Part shown: in pieces, positions 1 through 8,093 of the stretch
Position numbering within the stretch: the stretch's first letter is position 1
Layout: each line of letters starts with the position of its first letter
Position numbers and translations under genes: made by a program
Notes under the pieces: model-generated
Databases searched by the model: none
What the model saw: the letters and a program-made list of their open reading frames with translations, nothing else
Told to the model about the DNA's origin: nothing
Source of the DNA: Acidobacteriota bacterium
Lineage (GTDB): Bacteria; Acidobacteriota; Terriglobia; Bryobacterales; Bryobacteraceae
Assembly (NCBI GenBank): GCA_947466555.1
Contig: CANIFK010000033.1
Coordinates: 1-15,282, forward strand
Length of the DNA stretch: 15,282 nucleotides
Direction of reading: 5' to 3'

Positions 1-1460
1 CCAACCTCGACCGCCTGGCCGCCAACGGCCTCCGCCTCACCCAGCTCTACAACAACGCCCGCTGCTGCCCCTCCCGCGCCGCTCTCATGACCGGCCGCCA
101 CCCCCACGCCGTCGGCATGGGCAACATGACCGGCGGCCAACCAAAACCCAGCTTCCCCGGCTACTCCGGCCGTGTCGATCCGGCCGCCGAATTCCTCCCC
201 GCCACCCTCCGCCGCGCCGGCTACACCCCGCTTATGTGCGGCAAATGGCACCTCGGCCAGCCCGGCCCCATCGCCCGTGGCTTCGAAGAATTCTACGGAA
301 TGATCCAGGGCTTCGATACCTTCTGGGACCCCGCCAAATACACCCGCCTCCCCGCCGGCCGCCCCGTCGAAACCACCGAGCCCTTCCACGCCACAACCGC
401 CTTCACCAACCACGCCCTCCGCTTCCTCAAGGACACCAAAACCCCCTGGTTCCTCTACCTCGCCTACAACGCTCCCCACTTCCCCCTCCACGCTCCCAAA
501 GATCTGATCGATCACTACCAACCCGTCTACGAACAGGGCTGGGACAAGATCCGCGAACAACGCCACCACCGCCAACTCGCCGCCGGCCTCCTCCCCAAAA
601 CAACAAAACTCACCCCCCGCTCCATCGTCGGTCCCAACCGCGTCTCCACCCCCAACGGCTGGGCCGAAAAGCAAAACCCGCCCTGGGACTCACTCCCCAA
701 GGACCGCCAAAAAGACCTCGCCCGCCGTATGGCCATCTTCGCCGCCATGGTCCACCAAATGGATCAAAACATCGGCCGCATCCTGAGACACCTCGAAGCC
801 ACCAACCAGCTCGCCAACACACTCATCCTCTTCACCTCCGATAACGGCGCCTGCGCCGAATGGGACCCCTTCGGTTTCGACACCTCCAGCGGCCCCCTGA
901 ACACCCTCCACACCGGCGAAGCGCTAGCCAAAATGGGCCAGCCCGGCACCTATCACAGCTACGGTTCCGCCTGGGCCAACACCGGCAACACACCCTGGCG
1001 CCTCTACAAGCACTACACCCACGAAGGCGGCATCTCCTGCCCCACGATTGCCCACTGGCCCGAAGGCATCTCCGCCAAAAACGCCGTCAACCATCAACCC
1101 TGGCACTTTATCGACGTGCTGCCCACTCTCGCAGCCATCGCCGGCGCCACGCCTCCCGCTGAAGCCCAAGGCGAAAACATGGCCGCCCTCTTCCAGAACA
1201 AAAAGCCCAAACGCGGCCCTCTATTCTGGGAACACGAAGGCAGTCGCGCCGTCCGCCACGGCAAGTGGAAGCTCACCGCCGTCCACCCCACCGGCCCCTG
1301 GGAACTCTACGATATCGAGGCGGACCGAACTGAGCTCAACAACCTCGCCGCCCAACACCCCGCCCGCGTAAAATCGATGGCTGCCCAATGGCTCCAATGG
1401 GCCAAAGCCAACAACGTCCTCCCCTGGATCTGGGATCCACCCTTCTCCCAAGTCCAATGA
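1..1460 (+). CDS. Sulfatase (arylsulfatase family), 5' end outside window
   Basis: Hydrolyses sulfate esters, probably on a glycan or aryl substrate. The frame is open from base 3, so the first ATG at 87 is internal and the N-terminus, with the first metal-binding aspartates, lies outside the window. The first sulfatase signature CCPSRAALMTG starts at bases 63-65; its first Cys is the one a formylglycine-generating enzyme would oxidise to the catalytic formylglycine. The second signature GYTPLMCGKWHLG follows about 50 residues later. The metal-binding TSDNGA is near base 840, and the C-terminal LYDIEADRTELNNLA segment is typical of bacterial sulfatases. About 485 residues are visible and only some tens are likely missing. 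The 3' end overlaps the next gene as ATGA, which suggests one transcript. With the TonB-dependent receptor downstream, a role in using sulfated polysaccharide is plausible but inferred. The substrate cannot be read from the sequence. Confidence 0.95.
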   Translation, partial: NLDRLAANGLRLTQLYNNARCCPSRAALMTGRHPHAVGMGNMTGGQPKPSFPGYSGRVDPAAEFLPATLRRAGYTPLMCGKWHLGQPGPIARGFEEFYGMIQGFDTFWDPAKYTRLPAGRPVETTEPFHATTAFTNHALRFLKDTKTPWFLYLAYNAPHFPLHAPKDLIDHYQPVYEQGWDKIREQRHHRQLAAGLLPKTTKLTPRSIVGPNRVSTPNGWAEKQNPPWDSLPKDRQKDLARRMAIFAAMVHQMDQNIGRILRHLEATNQLANTLILFTSDNGACAEWDPFGFDTSSGPLNTLHTGEALAKMGQPGTYHSYGSAWANTGNTPWRLYKHYTHEGGISCPTIAHWPEGISAKNAVNHQPWHFIDVLPTLAAIAGATPPAEAQGENMAALFQNKKPKRGPLFWEHEGSRAVRHGKWKLTAVHPTGPWELYDIEADRTELNNLAAQHPARVKSMAAQWLQWAKANNVLPWIWDPPFSQVQ

Positions 1461-2989
1461 CCCCGCTCGCCGCCATCCTCACCGATCGGTTCCTCCGTCG
1501 CCAGGCCGGCACGCAAACCTACCAGAGCGGCCTCAGCTACTGCCAAACCGGCCACGTCATCGAGCTCGCCCCCAAACACGATTCCTTCACCGCCATCGTC
1601 TCCGGACACTACGACTACGAGGTCTTCATCGGCGTCGGCCGCGCCGGGCTCGACTTCGACTGCGAGTGCCCCATCGGCCGCCAAGGCGACTTCTGCAAGC
1701 ACTGCGTCGCCGCCTGCCTCGCCTGGCTTCACAACCCGCCATCCCCTCACAGCCCCGCAAAACCCAACATCACACCCGTCGAAGCCGCCCAGTGCCCCAA
1801 CGCCCGCGCTGCGTTTGACACGGCGGCCAATCCCCGCGATGCCGTCGGCGTAAAAGAAGCCGCCGTCTACGCACAGGATGTCACCGCCGCCATCGACATC
1901 TTCCAGAAGCTCCTCAATGACGGCCACGCCGCCGCCGTTATCGACCTCTGTGAACACGCCATCCGCACCGTCGACCGGGATGCCGCGGTGGTCGACGACC
2001 GCGGCGAAACCCTGGCCCTCATCGATCGCCTCGCCAAACTGCACCGCGACGCCTGCGTCCAACTCCCGCCCGATCCCATCCAACTCGCCCAGCGTCTCTT
2101 TCAACTCGAACTCGACAACCAGACCTTCGCCTTCCAAAACACTCCGGAAACCTACCAAGACATCCTCGGCCCCGCCGGCCTCAGCGCCTTCAAAAAACTG
2201 GCTGAACAGCCCCACCTCCCAGATGACCTCCACCTACGCGACATCCGCGCCTCCATCGCCCGCGTCACCGGCGATGTCGACATGCTCCTCGCCGCCCTCA
2301 GCCGCGAACTCTCTTACCATTACCACTTCCACCGCATCGCGGAAATCTGCCTGAACGCCGGCCGGTACGACGAAGTCCTCTCCTGGGCCGAAAAGGGGCT
2401 GCTTCTGCACCCAACCGATTTCGCCCTCCGGCAATACGCCGCCGGCGAATATCACCGCCGCAATGAACACGAAACAGCGATGAAACTGGTGTGGCCGTCC
2501 TTCACCGAATTCTCCGACCTGCACAGTTACCAGAACCTGCGCCAGCACGCCGAACTCGTTGGCGAATGGCCCAAATGGCGCGACAACGCCCTCGGCTTCA
2601 TCCGCCGCCGTATCGCCAGGCAAAAGAGACGCGGCCCCGCCGACAACTCCAAATTGGTGGAAATCTTCCTCCACGAAGGCAACACAGACGACGCGTGGCG
2701 CGAAGCCCAGCTCGGCGGCTGTACTCCCCGTCAGTGGATGGAACTTGCCGAAAAACGGGAAAAGGACCACCCCAGTGACGCCGCTTCCGTCTACCTCCGC
2801 CTCGCCGAAGCCGAAATCATTCAAACCCGCAACGGCGACTATAACAACCCCGTCGCCTTCCTCATCCGCACCGCCAAGCGAATGAAGGCCCTTGGGGCCA
2901 GCGCCGATTTCGAACGCCAACTCGCCACCCTCCGCACCAAATACAAGGCCAAAAAGAACTTCATTAAGCTCCTGAATCAACTAAGCTGA
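1457..2989 (+). CDS. SWIM zinc-finger protein with helical-repeat C-terminus (paralogue 1)
   Basis: 510 residues. The SWIM motif is C69-x-C71-x8-C80-x-H82, a zinc-binding module found in proteins that bind nucleic acid or other proteins. The rest is alpha-helical and looks TPR-like, with a conserved block around RLFQLELD (residue 213) and a C-terminal block containing DDAWREAQLGGC and LAEKREKDHPSDAA. The ATG at 1457 is chosen for two reasons: it overlaps the sulfatase stop as ATGA, and the first 82 residues then align without gaps to the paralogue at 6389, with the SWIM residues at identical numbers. An in-frame ATG at 1388 would add 23 residues inside the sulfatase and is less likely. No Shine-Dalgarno site is visible, so translation is probably coupled to the sulfatase. 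The function is unknown. No signal peptide is seen, so it is probably cytoplasmic. It lacks about 32 residues present in the paralogue between the SWIM motif and the RLF block. Confidence 0.9.
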   Translation: MTPLAAILTDRFLRRQAGTQTYQSGLSYCQTGHVIELAPKHDSFTAIVSGHYDYEVFIGVGRAGLDFDCECPIGRQGDFCKHCVAACLAWLHNPPSPHSPAKPNITPVEAAQCPNARAAFDTAANPRDAVGVKEAAVYAQDVTAAIDIFQKLLNDGHAAAVIDLCEHAIRTVDRDAAVVDDRGETLALIDRLAKLHRDACVQLPPDPIQLAQRLFQLELDNQTFAFQNTPETYQDILGPAGLSAFKKLAEQPHLPDDLHLRDIRASIARVTGDVDMLLAALSRELSYHYHFHRIAEICLNAGRYDEVLSWAEKGLLLHPTDFALRQYAAGEYHRRNEHETAMKLVWPSFTEFSDLHSYQNLRQHAELVGEWPKWRDNALGFIRRRIARQKRRGPADNSKLVEIFLHEGNTDDAWREAQLGGCTPRQWMELAEKREKDHPSDAASVYLRLAEAEIIQTRNGDYNNPVAFLIRTAKRMKALGASADFERQLATLRTKYKAKKNFIKLLNQLS

Positions 2990-3018
2990 CGACCCATTAA
3001 CTGTGATACCGTGCCCCA

Positions 3019-6000
3019 ATGCGTAAGTTTCAGTTAGTCCTCGCTGTACTACTGGCCGCGGTCTCCCTGCCCGCCCAAGTCCTCTTCGGAACCCTCGTCG
3101 GCAACGTCACCGACTCCTCCCAAGCCGCCGTCGTCGGCGCCTCCGTCAAAATCGTCAACACCGGCACCCGCCAGGAATGGACCGCCGTCGCCAACGCCGC
3201 CGGCGCCTACACCATCAACACCATTCCCACCGGCACCTACGACGTCACAATCTCCCACGCCGGCTTCCAGACCTTCACCCAGCAAGCCGTCACGGTGAAT
3301 TCCAACTCCACCGTCCGCGTCGATGTCGCCCTCCAAATCGGCGCCGTCAGCGAAACCGTCAAGGTCACCTCCTCGGCCGTCGCCCTGCAAACCGATAGCG
3401 CCGACGTCCGCGCCGAAATCCGGCCCGAAGAACTCCAAAACACCCCCGTCCCCTTCACCCGCAACTACCAAAACCTCCTCCTCACCGTCCCCGGCATGAC
3501 GCCCCCCGCCAACGCCCACTCCGTCCCCGCCAACCCCTCCCGCGCTCTCCAGGTCAACGCCAACGGCACCAACTCCCAATCCGCCAACTTCCGTGTCGAT
3601 GGCGCCACCACCGGCCACCCCTGGCTCCCCCACATCGCCGGCTACGTCCCCTCGCTCGACGCCATTGAAACCGTCAGCATCGTCTCCAATAGCTTCGACG
3701 CCGAACAGGGCTACGCCGGTGGCGCCGCCGTCAACGTCCAAATCAAAAGCGGCACCAACGCCCTCCACGGCTCGGCCTACGAATATCACTTCAATCAACA
3801 TCTGAAAGCCCGCCCCTACTTCCTCCCCGCCTCGCAAGGCAAGGAAAAGCGCGTCGTCAACCAATGGGGCGGCACTCTCGGCGGTCCCATCATCAAGAAC
3901 AAGCTCTTCTACTTCGTCGCCTACGAAGGTACCTTCGATCGACAAGGCGCCTTCGGCATCACCAGCCTCCCCACCGCCGCCATGCACGCCGGCAACTTCT
4001 CGGAGTCCACCCGCGCCATCTACGATCCCCTCACCGGCGATCTCGACGGCGGCAATCGCGCCGCCTTCCCCGGCAATGTCCTCCCCGCCTCTCGCGTCAG
4101 CCCCATCGCCAAGAAGCTCAACGATCTTCTCCCCCTCCCCAACTACGGCCCCGCAGGCATCGCCAATAACTACTTCACCAGTGGCGGCTTCGGCTTCGAC
4201 CGCAAAACGCTGGACTCCAAAGTCACCTACAACGCCTCCAGCAAGCTCAACCTCAACGCCCGCGTCAGCTACCTCGATTGGAGCTGTATCGATCCCTCCT
4301 GGCTCGGCGAGCTCGGCGGCGGCGGCATCGGCCGCTGCACCTACGACGGCCAGTCCCTCGGCCACACCTTGAGCACCACCTTCTCCGGCCTCTACACCCT
4401 CACGCCCAGCTTCATCATCGATTCCTACGTCGGCTACACCCTCTACGACGCCCGCGTCGACCCCATCCGCATGGGCGAAAATCTCGGCACCGATTTCCTC
4501 GGCATCCCCGGCACCAACGAAAAGGGCAACAAATACCTCGGCGGCTGGCCCGGTTTCGCCATCAGCGGTTTCCGCACCATCGGCCGCGCCAATACCAACG
4601 CCCCCTGGTACTACCACAGCCCCCAATCCCAATACGTAGCCAACGCCTCCTGGACCAAGGGCAAACACAACCTCCGCTTCGGCTTCGATTCCATGCTCGT
4701 CCACCTCAATGGCGATGAAGCCGCCGGCATGCCCGGCAGCTTCTCCTTCTCCCCCGGCATCACCGGAATCAAGGGCGGCACTACGGATAACTACAACGCC
4801 TACGCCTCCTTCCTCCTCGGCCTCCCCTCGTCCATCACCAAGACCGTCACCTGGGAACCCAACACCGCCCGCACCTCCGCCCAAAGCCTCTACATCCGCG
4901 ATAAATGGCAGGTCAATCGCAATCTCACCCTCTCCCTCGGCCTCCGCTGGGATCACTGGGGCACCCCCACCCGCGCCGACCGCGGCCTGGAGCTCTACGA
5001 CTTCTCCAACAATACCCTCAAGCTCTGCGGCGTCGGCAACCTGCCCAAGGACTGCGGCGCCATCCACATGAGCAAGGCCCTCTTCTCCCCGCGCCTCGGC
5101 CTCGCTTATCGCGTCAAGGACACCATGGTCATCCGCGCCGGCTACGGTCTGGCCTACGACCCGGTCAACATCGCCCGCAATCCGCTCCACAGCTACCCCG
5201 TGCAGACCACCTATACCCTGCCCGGCGTCAATAGCTTCCAGCCCTCCAGCCGCCTCGCCGATGGCATCCCCGCCATCGCCGCGCCCTCCCTCGGTAACGG
5301 CGTCATCCCCGTCCCCGCCACCGTCAGCCTGGAGGTCTTCGACCCCAACTACAAACGCGCCTACGTCGAATCCTGGAACTTCATGCTTGAAAAGGAGTTC
5401 GCCGGCAAGTGGGTCGCCGACGCCGGTTACGTCGCCAACGGCTCCCGCCACCAGCAGAACCGCTGGAACTCCAACTACGGCTTCATCGGCGGCGGCACCG
5501 CCAGCCAGGTTCTCAACCGCGCCTTCGGCCGCACCGCCGCCACGAACTACTTCAGCGATATGGGCGGCTTCACGTCCTCCTATCAATCGCTCCAAAGCAC
5601 CCTGCTCCGCCGCTTCTCCGGTGGCTATTTCCTCAAGTTCGCCTACACCTGGTCCAAGGCCATCGGCCCCAACGGCAACGCCACCGGCGTCGACGGCTAC
5701 TCGCAAAACACCCCGGCCTACTTCTCCCTGAACCGGGCGCTGCAGGCCTACGACCGGCCCCACATGCTCACGGCCTCCTTCGCCGCCGAACTGCCCTTCG
5801 GCGCCGGCAAGCGCTGGGCCACCAGTGGCGCCGGCCGTCACCTCCTCGGCGGCTGGCAGTTGAACGGCCTCTTCGCCGCCTACGCCGGCGCCCCCTTCAC
5901 CGTTGGCTCCGACGCTACGTCCCTCAACGCGCCCGGCAACTCTCAACGCGCCGATCAGGTCAAAGCCTCCGTCGCCAAAGTCGGCACGCGTGACTCCTGG

Positions 6001-6339
6001 TTCGATCCCTTCGCCTTCGCCACCGTCACCCAGCCCCGCTTCGGCACCGCCGGCTTCAACACCGTCCGCGCCCCGGGCCTCATCAACGTGGACGCCGGCC
6101 TCTTCCGCGACTTCCGCCTGACGGAGCGGTGGAAGATGCAGTTCCGCGCCGAAGCGTTCAATCTGTCCAACACGCCCCACTTCGCCGCCCCCGGCGCCAA
6201 TGTCAGCAACATGCAGTTGAATCCCGACGGCTCGCTTCGTAACCTGAACGGGTACACCGTCATCACCGGTGTCCAGAACACAGGCCGCGAAGGGGTTGAC
6301 GAACGCATGTTCCGTTTTGCCCTGAAGCTCAGCTTCTAA
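3019..6339 (+). CDS. TonB-dependent receptor with N-terminal carboxypeptidase-regulatory-like domain
   Basis: Outer-membrane transport protein of 1106 residues, of the very large Oar-like type that is abundant in Acidobacteriota. Residues 1-19 form a signal peptide (positive MRK, hydrophobic stretch, cleavage probably after LPA). Residues about 22-105 form a carboxypeptidase-regulatory-like/CnaB-type beta-sandwich (GTLVGNVTDSSQAAVVGA, then AGAYTINTIPTGTYDV). A plug-like region with repeated VNV and VDGA elements runs to about residue 240. The remainder is beta-barrel sequence rich in Tyr, Asn and Gly, including LRWDHWG and the late FNLSNTPHF motif. It ends in FRFALKLSF, with the C-terminal Phe expected for BAM-assisted barrel insertion. 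It starts 29 bases after the SWIM gene, has no clear Shine-Dalgarno site, and is followed by a strong hairpin. The substrate is unknown; the sulfatase in the same cluster hints at an oligosaccharide. Family assignment is secure and substrate is inference. Confidence 0.93.
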   Translation: MRKFQLVLAVLLAAVSLPAQVLFGTLVGNVTDSSQAAVVGASVKIVNTGTRQEWTAVANAAGAYTINTIPTGTYDVTISHAGFQTFTQQAVTVNSNSTVRVDVALQIGAVSETVKVTSSAVALQTDSADVRAEIRPEELQNTPVPFTRNYQNLLLTVPGMTPPANAHSVPANPSRALQVNANGTNSQSANFRVDGATTGHPWLPHIAGYVPSLDAIETVSIVSNSFDAEQGYAGGAAVNVQIKSGTNALHGSAYEYHFNQHLKARPYFLPASQGKEKRVVNQWGGTLGGPIIKNKLFYFVAYEGTFDRQGAFGITSLPTAAMHAGNFSESTRAIYDPLTGDLDGGNRAAFPGNVLPASRVSPIAKKLNDLLPLPNYGPAGIANNYFTSGGFGFDRKTLDSKVTYNASSKLNLNARVSYLDWSCIDPSWLGELGGGGIGRCTYDGQSLGHTLSTTFSGLYTLTPSFIIDSYVGYTLYDARVDPIRMGENLGTDFLGIPGTNEKGNKYLGGWPGFAISGFRTIGRANTNAPWYYHSPQSQYVANASWTKGKHNLRFGFDSMLVHLNGDEAAGMPGSFSFSPGITGIKGGTTDNYNAYASFLLGLPSSITKTVTWEPNTARTSAQSLYIRDKWQVNRNLTLSLGLRWDHWGTPTRADRGLELYDFSNNTLKLCGVGNLPKDCGAIHMSKALFSPRLGLAYRVKDTMVIRAGYGLAYDPVNIARNPLHSYPVQTTYTLPGVNSFQPSSRLADGIPAIAAPSLGNGVIPVPATVSLEVFDPNYKRAYVESWNFMLEKEFAGKWVADAGYVANGSRHQQNRWNSNYGFIGGGTASQVLNRAFGRTAATNYFSDMGGFTSSYQSLQSTLLRRFSGGYFLKFAYTWSKAIGPNGNATGVDGYSQNTPAYFSLNRALQAYDRPHMLTASFAAELPFGAGKRWATSGAGRHLLGGWQLNGLFAAYAGAPFTVGSDATSLNAPGNSQRADQVKASVAKVGTRDSWFDPFAFATVTQPRFGTAGFNTVRAPGLINVDAGLFRDFRLTERWKMQFRAEAFNLSNTPHFAAPGANVSNMQLNPDGSLRNLNGYTVITGVQNTGREGVDERMFRFALKLSF

Positions 6340-6345
6340 TCCACC

Positions 6346-6386
6346 CGGACTCCGTGGATGCCTCGCGCGCCCACGGAGTCCGTTTT
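6346..6386 (+). terminator. Intrinsic terminator-like hairpin after the TonB-dependent receptor
   Basis: A perfect 12-bp inverted repeat, CGGACTCCGTGG at 6346-6357 and CCACGGAGTCCG at 6371-6382, encloses a 13-base loop and is followed directly by TTTT at 6383-6386. It begins 7 bases after the receptor stop codon. The form is that of a Rho-independent terminator, though the T-run is short. The next start codon lies only 2 bases beyond the T-run, so the element could also affect translation of the downstream SWIM gene. Confidence 0.75.
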
Positions 6387-6388
6387 CC

Positions 6389-8032
6389 ATGAAGTCCCTC
6401 AAAGCCCTCCTCACCGCCTCCCGTATCCGCTCCCTCGCCTCCGCCATCACCATCAAACGTGGTCAGGACTACTACGCCCGCGGCCGTGTCCAGTCGCTCT
6501 CCAGCACCTTCACCGGCATCCGCGCCTTCATCCTTGGCCAGCGCGTGTACAGCGTCGAACTCAACGCCATCGGCAAGGAGCTCGATTACGATTGCACCTG
6601 CCCCATGGGCGAGCAGGGCGACTTCTGCAAACACTGCGTCGCCGTCGCCATCGCTTTCCTGAACGATCCCCCGCCCGAAGACATCTTCCCCATCGAAGAA
6701 CTCCGCGCCCAGCTCACCGCCGAAACCCCCGCCCGCCTCGCCGAACTCATCCTGGGTTGGGCGGCGGATAACGAGATGCTCCAGAACCGTCTCTACGAAT
6801 ACCAGGCCCTCCTGGCCGGGCCCGATGCCGCCATCGCGGCCCTCCGCCGGGCCCTCGTGAAGGCGCTCCGCGAATCGCCCCACGATTTCCCCACCTACGC
6901 CGAAGCCGTCCACACCGCCCTCGACCCCATTGAAAAACTCCTCCCCACCGCCCCGGATTCGGTCATCGAGATCTGCGAGGAAGCTGCCAAAGCGCTCATC
7001 CCCGCCAGCGAATACGCTGACGAGGATGACGAGGATCTCGCCGCGCTCCAGGACCGGATCGAGGACATCCATCGCGATGCTGCCCTCCTCGCCAAACCCA
7101 ATCCCGTCAAGCTCGCCGAGCGTCTCTTCAAACTCGAAACGGAGTCTTCCATTTACCTGTTCAGTGACGCAGCGGAGACCTACAAAGAGGTGCTCGGCCC
7201 TACCGGCTTGGCGACCTACCGGGACCTCGCCGAAAATGCGACGTTCACCCGTCCCGAGGAGCGTGACCGCATCCTCGAATCCATCGCCCGCGCCACCGGT
7301 CGCATTGAGGACCTAATCGCCGTCCTCGCCCGCGACCTCTCCACCGCGGATCGTTTCACCAGGATCATCGCCGCCTGCCGTCAGGCCGCCAACCAACCGC
7401 AAGCCCTAACCTGGGCGGAGCGTGGCCACAAGCTCTATCCCACGAGCGTCGCACTCCGCGAAGCGCTGGCGGACGAGTACCACCAGGCCAACCGTTCGGA
7501 AGACGCCCTCAAACTAATCTGGAAGGCTTACGCCGAATCGCCCGGCCTCCCGCTCTACGAAGTCCTAAAGCGCCACGCCGAGCGCGCCAACGACTGGCCC
7601 GAGCACCGCGACCGCGCGCTAGGCCTGATCCGCAGCAAAATCGCGGCTTCGAAGGGCAAGCAAGACCATTCCGCTCTGGTAGAAATCCTCCTCGCCGAAG
7701 GCAACCCCGAAGAAGCCTGGCGCGAAGCCCAAGCCGCCGGCTGCGCGTCCCACCTCTGGCTCCAACTCGCCGAAGCCCGCGAAAAAAAGCACCCCGGCGA
7801 CGCCGCACCCATTTTCCTCAAACGAGCCGACGAAGAACTGGCCCGCGTCCGAAACTCAAATTACGACGTCCCCATCGCCCTCCTCCTCCGCGCGGCGAAG
7901 CTGATGAAGAAGCTCGGCGCCATGCCCCACTTCCACCGCCACCTCGACGCCCTCCGCGAGCAACACAAAACCAAACGTAAGTTCCTCGACCTCCTCAACC
8001 ATCACCGCGCCAAGCTCGAAGACGCAAAGTAA
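6389..8032 (+). CDS. SWIM zinc-finger protein with helical-repeat C-terminus (paralogue 2)
   Basis: 547 residues, clearly homologous over its whole length to the protein at 1457-2989. The SWIM zinc motif is C69-x-C71-x8-C80-x-H82, with the context CPMGEQGDFCKHCVA almost identical to the paralogue. Residues 83-244 hold an extra helical segment (around AETPARLAELILGWAADN) absent from the other copy. The RLFKLETE block starts at residue 245, and the AAETYKEVLGPTGLATYRDLAE and EEAWREAQAAGCASHLWLQL segments are shared. The tail is short, basic and charged. The start at 6389 is supported by gap-free alignment of both N-termini, although the site has no Shine-Dalgarno sequence because the terminator hairpin and T-run occupy that position. 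No signal peptide or membrane segment is seen. The biochemical role is unknown. SWIM domains are known in nucleic-acid-binding and ubiquitin-related proteins, and the helical part may be a protein-interaction scaffold. Confidence 0.9.
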   Translation: MKSLKALLTASRIRSLASAITIKRGQDYYARGRVQSLSSTFTGIRAFILGQRVYSVELNAIGKELDYDCTCPMGEQGDFCKHCVAVAIAFLNDPPPEDIFPIEELRAQLTAETPARLAELILGWAADNEMLQNRLYEYQALLAGPDAAIAALRRALVKALRESPHDFPTYAEAVHTALDPIEKLLPTAPDSVIEICEEAAKALIPASEYADEDDEDLAALQDRIEDIHRDAALLAKPNPVKLAERLFKLETESSIYLFSDAAETYKEVLGPTGLATYRDLAENATFTRPEERDRILESIARATGRIEDLIAVLARDLSTADRFTRIIAACRQAANQPQALTWAERGHKLYPTSVALREALADEYHQANRSEDALKLIWKAYAESPGLPLYEVLKRHAERANDWPEHRDRALGLIRSKIAASKGKQDHSALVEILLAEGNPEEAWREAQAAGCASHLWLQLAEAREKKHPGDAAPIFLKRADEELARVRNSNYDVPIALLLRAAKLMKKLGAMPHFHRHLDALREQHKTKRKFLDLLNHHRAKLEDAK

Positions 8033-8065
8033 CTGAAAATCAACCCGTTCTTCCCGGCTCTAAGC

Positions 8066-8071
8066 TAGAAT
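8066..8071 (+). promoter_or_regulatory. Possible -10 element ahead of the sigma-factor gene
   Basis: TAGAAT matches the sigma-70 -10 consensus at five of six bases and lies 22 bases before the sigma-factor start, in an AT-richer gap of 61 bases. No convincing -35 hexamer is seen at the right distance, so this is only a weak candidate for where the sigma/kinase unit starts. Confidence 0.2.
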
Positions 8072-8093
8072 CAAACTCAAGATTCCCACAATC

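Noticed and set aside
87..89. ATG at 87 as the sulfatase start
   Set aside because: It lies after the catalytic Cys motif at 63-77, and the frame is open to base 3, so the true start is upstream of the window.
1388..1390. ATG at 1388 as the start of the first SWIM gene
   Set aside because: It would overlap the sulfatase by 73 bases and add 23 residues absent from the paralogue; the ATGA start at 1457 gives a gap-free N-terminal match.
3049..6456. Open reading frame of 1135 codons on the - strand, opposite the whole receptor gene
   Set aside because: It is made of Gly, Val, Ala, Glu and Asp in low-complexity order with no domain, and arises because C-ending codons on the + strand become GNN codons on the other strand, which cannot be stops. 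The + strand product is an obvious receptor.
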